Assembly (NCBI GenBank): GCA_963681505.1
Contig: OY811973.1
Span: 7,558,857-7,622,856 of the forward strand
Source: Eunapius fragilis
Lineage: Eukaryota; Porifera; Demospongiae; Spongillida; Spongillidae
DNA length: 64,000 bases
Direction: 5' to 3'
Below are positions 35,198-45,129 of this stretch, piece by piece. A model generated the notes under the pieces. The model searched no databases and was not told the origin of the DNA. It worked only from the letters and a program-made list of their open reading frames with translations. Both the position numbers and the translations under genes were made by a program. How positions within the stretch are numbered: the first letter of the stretch is position 1; every line of letters begins with the position of its first letter.

Positions 35198-35927
35198 AAA
35201 AGCAAATTGCCCAGTCAGGGAAACACTAGTGACTGCAGTATGTATGCATGTCTTGTATGTTTATTTTACATCATTTTTTATGCACATTGCAATAATATCG
35301 CACAACAGGCTGCTAGGCTTGTGTTGGAAAATGTTACAATTGAATACACCCAAGTACACTGCTAATGTATCCAGCAGGCCTTTCAAAAGTATTTCACTTT
35401 CAGGATATGGTGGAAAGGTTTCGTCTCCAAATGTTGTATGAGCTCTCAGTTAGTGATTTGTTCCCTATGAAGATATCAACAGGTCAATAACTATTCAGGA
35501 TGAAAAGCATGCATTACTGTCTTTTTTTAAAACTATGTTTCATAAGAGAATGCTGTGGATAGGGTATGGCTTTGGTAGTGACATTAGCTTATTATCCTTT
35601 CTTGTTTACTTGGATAGGAAACACTACTTCATTGCCCATCAATGCTCATTGTAAAGCTGTTATTATACCTGAAGACAGTAGGGTATGCTACATATGAAAT
35701 AAATGGTGATGCATTTATTATACGTTTTTTCCCCAGCTCCAGTGCATTGTAATGACAATAAAAGTGACACATTTTCGAATCAAAGTACCCCTGACCACAA
35801 TGATAGCAGTAATTGCAACATTCATAGTAGTGAAAGAGGCTTTTTTGGTTCTAAGAATGTGGAGAAATTCCTGATCCCATCTTACTACAACAAGCCAGAT
35901 GTGGATGATATATGTGCTCTGAAGTAG
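35198..35927 (+). CDS. 3' end of an unrecognised spliced gene (four exons)
   Basis: Four exon-like segments chain in phase: 35198-35237, 35309-35353, 35404-35482 and 35737-35927. Acceptors are 'atttcag', 'caacag', 'tttcag' and 'ccccag'; donors are gtatgt, gtacac and gtcaat. Translated pieces include 'CPVRETLVTA', 'RLVLENVTIEYTQ', 'MVERFRLQMLYELSVSDLFP' and a Ser/Asn-rich end 'NVEKFLIPSYYNKPDVDDIC' with a TAG stop. I do not recognise the protein. Two donors are weak, so the model could be wrong in detail. The satellite block may lie in an upstream intron of this gene. Confidence 0.4.
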
Positions 35928-36677
35928 GGTCTACATCATTATATGTTAAGTTCTTTCCCTCATTGAGAAGACCTTGAGCTCCTTACACGTATGATCACCT
36001 ACAGTGTTCATTAGTAATCCTTGAAATATATAGTGAGCAGCGAATGCCCTTTCAGTAGAAACTTAATTCATAAGGAAAGTTGTGAAGGGCATGCATACAT
36101 GGAGGTACATATATATGTGATGTCAGTTCTATGCCTTGAGCATCATATCGTAGCCAAGTATAAGAAATTTATTGATGGGACAAACTCAATCTGAATATCG
36201 TACACATGCATCATGCACGAGCTCTTCAATAACTCAACAGAGTTGATAGAGACTGCATGCATGGCCATTACAGAAGTGCCTGGATATGGTATGTGTATAT
36301 CAGAATAATGGTCTTACAATATATAGCAGTATGATTTAATATACAGGTATCAGAAATCACCCTTTTCATAATAGAGGTAGAAAGCGATATTAACGCTACC
36401 GCGTCAGTTTCAGAATGACAAATTAATTCATCGTTTGGCCTGAAGTAAGCTACATTCTTCAGTACTAGTACTCATTCGGTGATTCCCTTTTCAGACTATC
36501 GCCGCTCTTGTAACGACGAAGTTTGATACAACCCGAGAAGCGGCTAGTTCGCATGTCTTTACCCACACATTGCCATAATAACTGCAAATACAAACCTATG
36601 CATGGCACAATCAATGAATATTCTAAACGAAATGATTATCATTAGCCGTACGGCCTAATTGTAAGTGATAATTGCTT
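35928..36677. other. Intergenic, nothing recognised
   Basis: Unique-looking AT-rich sequence, with a slightly CpG-richer patch near 36380-36560. No exon, polyadenylation signal or repeat boundary could be supported. Confidence 0.4.
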
Positions 36678-38062
36678 GGACCGCTTGGAAGTTGGCACCA
36701 CATTCCACAGCACCACATTCCACACTAATTATCACAAAACAATATTGTGCGGCGGGCGCCAGTGTCCCACAAGTGCAAGAACTAGTTATAATTACACAAT
36801 AACAGCATACGATCGGATTGCATCATGCGTGAACCGGTACATGTAATCAGTATAATAATACTGCACTACCACAGCATCTGATGAGGTCTACACATTTCTG
36901 AACATGTGTGATTAAAATGGCCCCTCCTCCTTTAGGATCATGGCTATGTCACACATGAGAGAGTGAGTTTACCCCACTGTCTGACCAAGGTAAGCGATGT
37001 TCTGGTGATCCTGCACCACCACAGCATCTGATGAGGTATGTCTCACATTTCTGAACATGTGTCATTAAAATGTCCCCTCCCCCTTGAGGACCATGGCTGT
37101 CACACATGTGAGAGAGAGTTTACCCCACTGTCTGACCAAGTTAAGCGATGTTCTGGTGATCCTGCACTACCACAGCATCTGATGAGGTCTGTCACACATT
37201 TCTGAATGTGTTTCATGATCATGGCTTCTCCCCCTTGAGGACCATGGCTATGTCACATGTGTGACATAGCCATGGTCCTCAAGGGGGAGGGGCCATTTTA
37301 ATGACACATGTTCAGAAATGTGAGACAGACCTCATCAGATGCTGTGGTGGTGCAGGATCACCAGAACATCGCTTAACTTGGTCAGACAGTCGGGTAAACT
37401 TGCTCTCACATGTGTGACATAGCCATGGTCCTCAAGGGGGAGGGGCCATTTTAATCACACATGTTCAGAAATGTGAGATAGACTTCATCAGATGCTGTGG
37501 TGGTGCAGGATCACCAGAACATCGCTTACCTTGGTCAGACAGTGGGGTAAACTCACTCTCACATGTGTGACATAGCCATAGTCCTCAAGGGAGAGGGGCC
37601 ATTTTAATGACACATGTTCAGAAATGTGAGACCTACCTCATCAGATGCTGTGGTGGTGCAGGAATACCAGAACATCGCTTACCTTGGTCAGACAGTGGGG
37701 TAAACTCACTCTCACATGTGTGACATAGCCGTGGTCCTCAAGGGGGAGGGGCCATTTTAATCACACATGTTCAGAAATGTGAGACAGTCCTCATCAGATG
37801 CTGTGGTGGTGCAGGATCACCCGAAAATCGTAGACACTCACTGTCCTTCGTATGACGTAGCCACGGTCCTCAAGGCTGTCATAAGCTTGGCATTACCTTT
37901 CTTTTCTAGATTGCATTCAACGTGTGGATGGCCACACTGTATTAATCGCCGTAATTGGGACTTTATAATTATATTCATTATAAACTGAGCCGCTCAATAA
38001 TGTTTTGTGATAATTAGTGTGGAATGTGGTGCTGTGGAATGTGGTGCCAACTTCCAAGCGGT
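36678..38062. mobile_element. Foldback element F2 with opposed 153-bp satellite arms
   Basis: The left end 'accgcttggaagttggcacc', followed by 'acattccacactaattatcaca', is inverted at the right end (37992-38062). Inside, 153-bp satellite copies run in reverse orientation up to about 37255 and forward from there to about 37850. They meet in a near-perfect palindrome at 'accatggctatgtcacatgt' / 'gtgacatagccatggt'. No coding sequence is present. The half copy at 16440-17335 shows that this is a family. I could not define a target duplication. Confidence 0.8.
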
Positions 38063-38185
38063 ATTGCTTGGAATGTGCGGCCGAAGAATGTGAGGTTGAA
38101 TGTGCGGCTAACTTCAACGGGGTTTTAATAGTTACATGTACATAGGTGTTACACATTTAAAGACCAATAAACGGCCCAGAGTTAG

Positions 38186-38548
38186 ATGAAAACAGTGCTA
38201 GTGAACTTTGCATTTGTTAATATTATTCATAGCAGGTTGTTGGAAAGGGGGGGGGGGGGGGGGGGGATTGCAACCCCCGCAAACCCACCCCCCCCTTCCC
38301 CCGATCTGCCACTGGCTCAGCTGATCGAAAATGCGTATTTCAAGGGTACCGCAGCAATCCACGCAACCTTTACGCTCACAGCCACTGACTCCCTCCGCAA
38401 GTCTATGAATAAAGATCTGCAACAAATTAGGGAGGACATGAGAAAATCTGATCACTCTACTAGGGAAGAGCTGCACAGAATGAATGGGCTGTTGTGCAAT
38501 GTTTTGGACAAAATGAAAAGGCTTAGTGCTTCCTTTTCAAGAAACTAA
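38186..38548 (+). CDS. Possible coiled-coil exon, unrecognised
   Basis: After a poly-G/C MITE remnant (about 38245-38312, ending 'gatctgccactgg') an open frame reads 'QLIENAYFKGTAAIHATF' and then the helix 'DLQQIREDMRKSDHSTREEL' up to a TAA at 38548. Codon choice and the heptad pattern look protein-like. No start, acceptor or homologue is certain, and the 5' part of the frame runs through the MITE. It could be the last exon of a gene or a transposon-derived fragment. Confidence 0.35.
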   Translation: MKTVLVNFAFVNIIHSRLLERGGGGGGIATPANPPPPSPDLPLAQLIENAYFKGTAAIHATFTLTATDSLRKSMNKDLQQIREDMRKSDHSTREELHRMNGLLCNVLDKMKRLSASFSRN

Positions 38549-38865
38549 AGAAAAGGGCTTCACTATTGAAGATAGTATATACAAGGTGCGTCCAAATCAG
38601 GTATAATCGCGTTCACGTACCAACTTAACCTTGTTAAAATCCATGGAATTAACGATTTAGTTGGGGAAATGGGCATTCTTTTCTGCAAAAGTCTTCTCCG
38701 GAGGCCCAGCAAAGCAGATGTTCAGGTAATATCTAAGTGCATGCATTCTAATGAAATCATTTTCACCTTGGCATAGGATACGATAATGAAAATACTCAAA
38801 GAAGGGCGGAGTAAATACAAATTTGCTAAGGCACTTGTTTTCTGTAACGCTATTTTAATTTTATT

Positions 38866-39127
38866 GAAATTTAACTTTCCATGATTTTCCACTTTTTGTG
38901 ACTGAATGAGAATGCAGTAGTCATCTGAAGTCACTGGTTTTGAGTGGCATGTCACATACTGCATTCTCTGAGCATCACTTAAGTCAATCGACAAGCACCT
39001 AAGTGCATCGCATAAGCCATGTGCTGCTTGTAAAAGGGATCCCAGGTCGACACTCTCACTTTGTGTATAAATTCCATCTGCATTCACTGTACTGCTAGAC
39101 TCAAAAGCACTTACAATAACACTACTC
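38866..39127 (-). pseudogene. hAT transposase fragment (copy C)
   Basis: Nearly identical to 27316-27580 in hAT copy B, including 'STVNADGIYTQSESVDLGSL' and 'LSDAQRMQYVTCHSKPV'. A small insertion ('tag' region near 38917) breaks the frame. The match ends abruptly on both sides, so only about 260 bp was duplicated or retained. Confidence 0.8.
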
Positions 39128-39609
39128 TATATGCAACATGCCCTCTATCTGACCCCCCGAGTTACATATTATTCATGTACATATTAATAACATGGTTAAA
39201 TTTACAATAACAATTAATCGGCCGGGTAGCTTTTAGCTTATAGACACGGAAAATACATGTATCTGTGGCGTAGTTTCACGGTTGGTACTGATCTAATGAC
39301 AGACTGCGTGAAGTCAGGAAAGGTATTCATGCATGCTCAAGCGGGCTTCAAGTCCGGCGGGTGGTGCTTCTCAGCACCCTGCATACGGGCATGTACAGCT
39401 TTTTGAATTCTTGTGCTGTCCACAAAAAAAGTATACTTGACAGGTTGAAAAGTGGGCATTCGTAGTGGTTCATCAGTTGCTGTCCGTTAGGTAGCTGCTT
39501 TGGCAAGAAACCATTCACTAGGCAAAGGGTACGTCCTGATTTGAGTTTCACAGCTGCCCATACATGAACTGGAATGGGACATGAATTCATGACATAAAAT
39601 AGTACTATC
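39128..39609. other. Intergenic, unexplained minus-strand open frame
   Basis: A minus-strand frame of about 115 codons (39348-39695) contains 'NSCPIPVHVWAAVKLKSGRT' and overlaps R1 copy 3. I recognise no family. It may be part of a longer element of which R1 is one end, or it may be chance. Confidence 0.3.
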
Positions 39610-39702
39610 GGAGTTTCGCTAGAAACCTCCATATAGGATTTGACCACGACTATGAAGTATGAACTCATTAATAATACGCGACCCGTCCCTAACAAGACTC
39701 CC
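39610..39702 (+). repeat. Dispersed repeat R1, copy 3, left part
   Basis: Begins with the R1 hairpin (GGAGTTTC, loop GCTA, GAAACCTCC), then 'atataggatt' and 'ctcattaataatacgcgac'. It is cut at 39702 by the 5' LTR. The remainder lies at 44463. Confidence 0.65.
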
Positions 39703-39836
39703 TGTTAGAACAATAGTGTAATTTTGTATTGATTGACTAGCGCATGCGTGGTGCTTTTATTGGAATCGATTTGGCGTGTTCTAGATCTTTGAGTATTGTA
39801 CGTTGGGTCGTTGGTTCTCGGCTTCGTTTCCTTACA
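39703..39836 (+). repeat. 5' LTR
   Basis: 134 bp, TG...CA. It shares 'gcgcatgc', 'gtgcttttattggaatcgat' and 'ggttctcggcttcgtttcct' with the 3' LTR. It differs by small indels and substitutions over its length, so the insertion is not recent. 'gcgcatgc' is an NRF1-like core that could serve transcription. Confidence 0.92.
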
Positions 39837-39841
39837 TTTAT

Positions 39842-39852
39842 TGGCGACGAGG
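39842..39852 (+). promoter_or_regulatory. tRNA primer-binding site (tRNA-Ser GCU type)
   Basis: TGGCGACGAGG starts five bases after the LTR. It is complementary to the 3' end of metazoan tRNA-Ser(GCU), whose acceptor strand reads CCTCGTCG before CCA. A serine-tRNA primer suits the Mag-like branch of Ty3 elements. Confidence 0.7.
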
Positions 39853-40301
39853 GTCGTGGATGCAAACGCCATACGACAGGCAGTGCAACGTTTCAGGTTT
39901 GAGCGTTTTGATGTAGCGGTGGAAGAATTTGATTTTTACATTCAACGTTTTGAGACCGAATTGGACCCTTCAAGGCGATGCCACGGCTGATGCCCGTAGG
40001 ATTCTCCTGTTATCCCGAATTGGACCCGATGCTTTTAAGGTATTGGTCGACCATTTTAGACCGGATGCTGTCAACACGAAGACGTACGTCGATTTAAAAC
40101 GCACCCTGCAAACTCATTTCAAGAAGGACACTTGTGTGATTGCAGAAAGGGTGAAATTCACGCTACGTCACCGGAAAGAGGAGGAAACTGTAACACAGTT
40201 TTTGATTTCATTGCGTGCAATTGCTGGGAAATGCGCTTTTGGCCAATCCTTAGATGAAAGGTTAAGAGATCAGTTGGTGATTGGCATAAGCAATGATTCA
40301 C

Positions 40302-40519
40302 CAGGGGCGTACTGAGAGGGGGTTCGTAACCAAGGAAACCCGTAAAATTGCTAGAAAAATCAGATTTTACTAGCAATTTTACGGGTTTCCTTGGTTACGA
40401 ACCCCCTCTCGGTACGCCCCTGGTAACCAAGGAAACCCGTAAAATTGCTAGTAAAATCTGATTTTACTAGCAATTTTACGGGTTTCCTTGGTTACGAAAC
40501 CCCTCTCGATACGCCCCTG
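40302..40519. mobile_element. Palindromic insertion in gag, CAGGGGCG termini
   Basis: 218 bp beginning CAGGGGCGTACTGAG and ending CGCCCCTG. The arm 'ggttcgtaaccaaggaaacc' plus 'cgtaaaattgctag' occurs four times in alternating orientation (arm, inverse, partial arm from 40423, inverse), so it is a palindrome with a duplicated arm. The order and near-identity of the arms suggest a recent insertion, well after the retrotransposon. No clean target duplication is visible. Confidence 0.85.
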
Positions 40520-40595
40520 ATGGCAACAGGAAATTTTTAGACTACATCCAAAGAATGACGCTACACTTCAACAGGTTGAGCAGTCGACATTAATA

Positions 40596-41582
40596 GTGGA
40601 GCAGGCTTTTACCCAACAGCAACAAATACATGCTATGACAAAAAGTGAGCTTAAACAGGAGACAACCACCTGCAGGGTTAAGGCCAAACCAAATAAATTA
40701 GGTACAGGTAAACAGAGATTTGAGCAAACGAGGGATTTACATGTAGGGGTTCATTGTTTGAAGTGTGGGTTTCCCAGACACATGAAAGGTGAGTCATGCC
40801 CAGAGGCAAGCTCAAGCTGTCACACATGTGGACGGGAAGGACATTTTGCTCGAGTTTGCATAAAGTCTGGAAAGGCTATTGTGAAAAAGGGGAAAGGAAA
40901 ACAGGTAAATTCAGTTGAAACAGAAACCAGGGAAGGGACACCTTCCAGTGGTGAAGAGGAATCAAGGGTCTTGAATACCATAAGGGCTATCAAGTCAGTT
41001 TCGGCCAAAGTGGAAGTTCAGTTAAACGGAAGACCTATAACGATGCTTTATGATCCCGGTGCATCAAGATCCATTATTAGTAAACGTATGTGGATTATGA
41101 TTGGGTCTCCACCCCTTAAACCTACAAGTTCATTGGTTGCTTACACCAATGTGACGGTGGACACATGTGGTGAGGCAGTAGTAGCAGTGAAACTGAAAGA
41201 GAAGGTGCAACACCTGGCTGTAGTGGTTAGTAGGAAACATGATTTTCCGCTTTTTGGATTGGATTGGTGCCTTAGTTTTGGGTTGGAATTACCATCTGTG
41301 GTGAGACTGGACAGTGTAAATCAGCTGGGTGAGCCACAAAAGCAATCTGAGATTGAATTGGAAGCTTTGATTAGTGAATATCAAGAGCTATTCGGTGATG
41401 ACCTAGGTGTAATAAAAGGACATAAAGCGGTGGTACATTTAAAAAGCAACATTACTCCCAAGGTTTACTCAGCACGGCCATTACCATTTGCAATGAAGGA
41501 GTCTGTGGAAATTGAGCTAAGATGGTTAGTAGACAAGAGTATTATTGAACCAGTGGATACTCAAAGCCACCCTGTGGAATAG
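40596..41582 (+). pseudogene. gag C-terminus, protease and start of reverse transcriptase
   Basis: Contains a variant zinc knuckle (CLKCGFPRHMKGESC) and a canonical one (CHTCGREGHFARVC). Then comes the retropepsin block LYDPGASRSIIS. Active retropepsins have D-T/S-G at this position; here it is D-P-G, which should abolish activity. The reverse-transcriptase lead-in 'ELFGDDLGVIKGHKAVVHL' follows. A TAG at 41580-41582 stands where a Trp is expected, and the same frame continues. Confidence 0.85.
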
Positions 41583-42638
41583 GCTTCGCCAATTGTGTGT
41601 GTGAGAAAAGCTACTGGCGCCATTAGGATTTGTGGTGACTTCAAGGCTACACTAAATCTATGCATATATGTTGACCCTCACCCACTGCCTAGATTTGAGG
41701 ATATTATGTCTAAAATCACAGGTAGTAAACATTTTACAAAGATTGATCTTTCTGAGGCTTATTTACAGATGGAAGTAGACGAACAGTCTCGAAAGTATTT
41801 TGTTATTGCAACGCACATTGGGTATTTTCAGTACAAGAGGTTACGTTTTGGAGTTAACTTTGCCCCAGCATATTTTCAAAAGACTATGGAAAAAATCCTG
41901 GAAGGAGTACCTTATACAGCTATTTTCATTGATGATATTCTTGTTGGTGGAAAATCAAAGGAAGAACATTTCAAGATCTTGCGTGATACTTTCCACAGAT
42001 TAAGGCTATCAAACATACGAATCAGAAAGTCAAAATGTGTGTTTTTTCAAAAAGAAATTAGTTATCTGGGTCATCGTATTGATGAACAGGGGATTCATCC
42101 AACAGAGGAGCATCTTCAGGCTATAAAATGCATGCCTACTTCTAACAACAAAAAGGAGCTCCGGTCCTTTTTGGGGTCAGTGAATTATTATTCCCGGTTC
42201 ATTCCTCATTTACAGGCTATGTGTGCTCCATTACACGACTTGGTTAAAGTGGAAACTAAGTGGGCATGGAAGGCGACACATGATCGGTTGTTCACAAAAT
42301 TGAAGCACCTATTGACATCAAAAGACACCCTGATACATTATAGTTTGGAGTTACCAGTGATTGTCACAACTGACGCAAGTGATTTGGGGGTTGGTGCTGT
42401 TTTGTCACACAAGTTTCCTGATGGTACAGAAAAACCTGTAGCCTATGCTTCTAGGAGGCTGAGCAAGAGGGAGCAGCAGTATGCAGCCATAGACAAGGAA
42501 GCCTTGGCTATTGTGTTCGGAATCGTTAAATTTCATCAGTATGTATATGGTCGTCACTTTACTTTACAAACTGATCACAAACCATTGGAGCGGATTCTTG
42601 GGGCACACAGGGAAATTCCAAGAATGGTGGCGAATTGA
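41583..42638 (+). pseudogene. Reverse transcriptase and RNase H
   Basis: In frame with the preceding segment. It carries 'FTKIDLSEAYLQMEVDEQSR', the catalytic box IFIDDILVG near 41921-41945 (xxDD present), 'SYLGHRIDEQGIHP' and 'LRSFLGSVNYYSRFIPHLQ'. The RNase H part has TTDASDLGVGAVLSHKF, 'IDKEALAIVFGIVKFHQYVY' and TDHKPLERIL. A TGA at 42636-42638 replaces an expected Arg codon (CGA to TGA), and the frame resumes. Confidence 0.92.
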
Positions 42639-43785
42639 TTGCAACGTTGGGCACTGACACTGAGTGCTTATGATTATGAACTGAAGGTGGTGCAAGGGAA
42701 GGAAAATGTTGTTGCTGACTTTTTGTCTAGGCTACCCTTGAGTTCCACCAATGCATCTGCTGCTGAAAGGGTAGGAGAGTCTGATGTGTTGTTGAATGTG
42801 CGTTTGGGAGACCTATCATTGACCAGGAGGGACTTGCAAAGAGAGTCTCAAAGGGATGAGGTTCTAAAGAGGGTTATAGCTCATGTGGATCGGGGATGGC
42901 CAGTGGACAGATCAAAGGTCTCACCTGAGTTTACCACATTTTGGGAGAAGAGGGGATCACTGTCATTTGAAAATGGTATTCTTCTTCTTTGGAGTGGAAG
43001 AATTGTAGTCCCCTATTCACTGCGTAAACAGGTCCTAACACTCCTGCATGAGGGACATCCAGGAGTTTGGGCCATGAGAGCCTTGGCACGGTTTTATGTT
43101 TGGTGGCCCCGTATTGACTCGGAAATCGAGGTTTTTTGAAAGGATGTTACTCTTGTCAAGAAAACAGACCTTGGGCACCAGAAACACTCCTCTATTCCTG
43201 GAATTCACCCTCTGAACCTTGGGCTCGGATTCATATATTGATTATGCTGGGCCGTTTGAGGACATGTATTGGTTGGTTGTTGTGGATTCATATTCTAACT
43301 GGGTTGAGATTAAACGCAGTACAACTATGACAGCTATAACTACAATCAAGCTACTGAGGAAGATATTTTGCCAACTGGTCGTTCCAAAAGTTATCGTGTC
43401 TGACAATGGCCCCCAGTTTGTGTCTCAGAAATTTCAAGATTTTTGTAACCAAAACTATATCACACACATCAAATCTACTCCATACCATCCTAAGACAAAT
43501 GGCCTAGCTGAAAGAATGGTAAGAACTTTCAAAGAACAACTCAGGGCTGGAAAGAACAGCTCTGCTGATCTAGACTTACGTTTACAGAGATTCTTGCTGT
43601 CTTATCGTAACACACCACACAAATCCACAGGACGCTCTCCTGCCGAGTTGCTAATGGGGCATCGGTTAAGATCCAAGCTGGATCTACTAAAGCCTGATGC
43701 AAATAGTTCTTCAGACAAGTCATCAGTAATGCAAAAACTGTATCATGATAACAAAGCACAACCGCGTTGGTTTTTCCAGGATTAG
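42639..43785 (+). pseudogene. Integrase
   Basis: The tail of RNase H (WALTLSAYDYELKVV) leads to the HHCC domain: HEGHPGV and, after a frameshift near 43132, CYSC. The catalytic core begins near 43232 after a 2-bp insertion in 'catatattgat'. It has DYAGPF, VSDNGPQFVS and 'PKTNGLAERMVRTFKEQL', supplying the D, D, E residues. The frame stops at 43785. Frame changes at two points rule out an intact integrase. Confidence 0.9.
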
Positions 43786-44316
43786 GCGGTATGGGTTCAG
43801 AAACCATCTCAACAGGGCTACGTAGCTGGCATCATCAAGAAGCGATATTCAGATTACTCATATCTGGTGGATATTAACGGGTCGTTCGAAGGAAACATGC
43901 AGACCAATTGCGTGTACGACATAAGGAGCAGTCAGATGAGTCAGCAGATGAGCCAGTGATAGAAGAGCGTGACACTTTAATGCATTTATACACACTTCAA
44001 CCACAGTGATTGCAGTGATACACACCCACAAAGAGACATGGTAAACAACCCAGATCCTCCATCCCCAGTGATGGTCCCTTCAGAGGAGAATGAACCTGAG
44101 TTGCAGCCAGTGGTGTCTTTGCCTCGTCAAGGCTCAGTTGGTCAAGAGGAAAAATCAGATGAAACTGTGGGTGGATCAGAAATAAATGTGGCTCAGGATA
44201 AAACAGGAAATGGCGATACCTCTGTTGGGGGTCTGGTGTCCCCGAGACCAAGAAGGAATCGCAGACCACCTGCGCGTCCATATGACAAATATCTGCAGGA
44301 CCCTAGGGCAAAATAA
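43786..44316 (+). pseudogene. Integrase C-terminal tail
   Basis: After the stop at 43785, other frames read 'VWVQKPSQQGYVAGIIKKRY' (a GPY/F-like strand region) and then, shifted, 'HADQLRVRHKEQSDESADEP'. A last frame from 44038 gives 'RPRRNRRPPARPYDKYLQDP' and a stop at 44316, a basic Arg/Pro tail common at the end of Ty3-type pol. Confidence 0.7.
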
Positions 44317-44340
44317 CTGGAAATAAACAGGAGGAACAAA

Positions 44341-44462
44341 TGTTAGAACAATAGTGTAACTTACTAGCGCATGCATGGTGCTTTTATTGGAATCGATTTG
44401 GCGTGTTCTAGCTCTTTGTGTTTGTACGTTCGGTCGTTGGTTCTCGGCTTCGTTTCCTTACA
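44341..44462 (+). repeat. 3' LTR
   Basis: 122 bp, TGTTAGAACA...CTTACA. It is shorter than the 5' LTR by deletions near 44360 and 44420. The host resumes at 44463 with CTCAC. Confidence 0.92.
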
Positions 44463-44640
44463 CTCACGACGATCGGATTGTTTAGCTTGTTATAGCAATC
44501 GAACTAGAAGTCAAAAGTGAGCAGTTTCGTCTTTGTTTTATGTCACAGAACCGCGTGGTTGTAGAGAACAAAAGAGTACCGCCGCCCTCGTACCCAGTCC
44601 CAGAACATGGTCTCCTTTTCCTTCTTCAAGATAGGAACAC
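44463..44640 (+). repeat. Dispersed repeat R1, copy 3, right part
   Basis: Continues R1 from 39702: 'gcaatcgaacta', 'gagcagtttcg', 'atgtcacagaaccgcg', 'gagaacaaaagagtacc', 'cctcgtacccagtcc'. It closes with a short pyrimidine run ('tctccttttccttcttc'), again at the position where copy 1 has its long tract. Confidence 0.7.
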
Positions 44641-44762
44641 TTTGTAACAATGAAAATTTCACCAATAGCTTCAGAATTACCACAGAATAAACTACATTAC
44701 ATACATGATAATCAAGTATTTAACTAGTCAACTATGTAGCTATGTATGAGTTAACCAACCAA

Positions 44763-45010
44763 GTAGAGGTCTGAGACTTCAGCACGGGGACCTGACCTTG
44801 CAAGAAATGCTCTGGCATTCGAGCGCACAAGGGAAAGGTTTAGTCTGGAATAAATGCTGTCCAGAGTGGTGGAAGTGAAGGAGTTAACGTGGACTGAAAG
44901 GTGGGAAGCAAGTTACTTGAATGTGTTAGAGGCAAGTTGGCCCCAGGCCCCGAATGATTCAACAACAAGGGGTATGCAACTCCAGCCTAGTTCTTCACAA
45001 ATCCCTGCCA
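44763..45010 (-). pseudogene. Transposon-derived coding fragment
   Basis: The minus strand reads 'ICEELGWSCIPLVVESFGAW' and, after one in-frame TAA, 'STTLDSIYSRLNLSLVRSNA'. I associate this pattern with the region downstream of reverse transcriptase in multicopy sponge and cnidarian elements; that is memory, not a search. No complete enzyme is present. Confidence 0.45.
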
Positions 45011-45129
45011 CATGTTATCAATTTGTATCTAGCTTGTTATCTTTGTCGTATGACTATTAATAACAGCGCTAGCTTGTACCATTATTGATACAATGGAACC
45101 GTATATAAATATATCGTATATAGTCACAG

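Larger units (their letters stand above)
39841..40595 (+). pseudogene. gag (capsid region), broken
   Basis: Frame one reads 'RQAVQRFRFERFDVAVEEFD'. A frameshift near 39966 moves it to 'DARRILLLSRIGPDAFKVL', 'TKTYVDLKRTLQTHF' and 'DERLRDQLVIGISND', a retroviral-type Gag capsid pattern. The palindromic element at 40302-40519 interrupts it. After it, 'LHPKNDATLQQVEQ' continues the protein in the frame of the downstream pol segment. Confidence 0.75.
39703..44462 (+). mobile_element. Ty3/mdg4-type LTR retrotransposon, degenerate
   Basis: Two LTRs (39703-39836 and 44341-44462) begin TGTTAGAACAATAGTGTAA(T/C) and end CTTACA, with TG...CA termini. Flanking bases are CTCCC and CTCAC, an imperfect 5-bp target duplication. 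A primer-binding site follows the 5' LTR and a purine-rich run (44327-44340) precedes the 3' LTR. The gene order is gag, protease, reverse transcriptase, RNase H, integrase, as in Ty3-type elements. Several frameshifts, two in-frame stops and an inserted palindrome show it is inactive. It lies inside R1 copy 3. Confidence 0.93.

Noticed and set aside
44854-45060. Plus-strand open frame of 68 codons
   Set aside because: The minus strand of the same stretch carries a more protein-like transposon fragment; the plus frame is its shadow.
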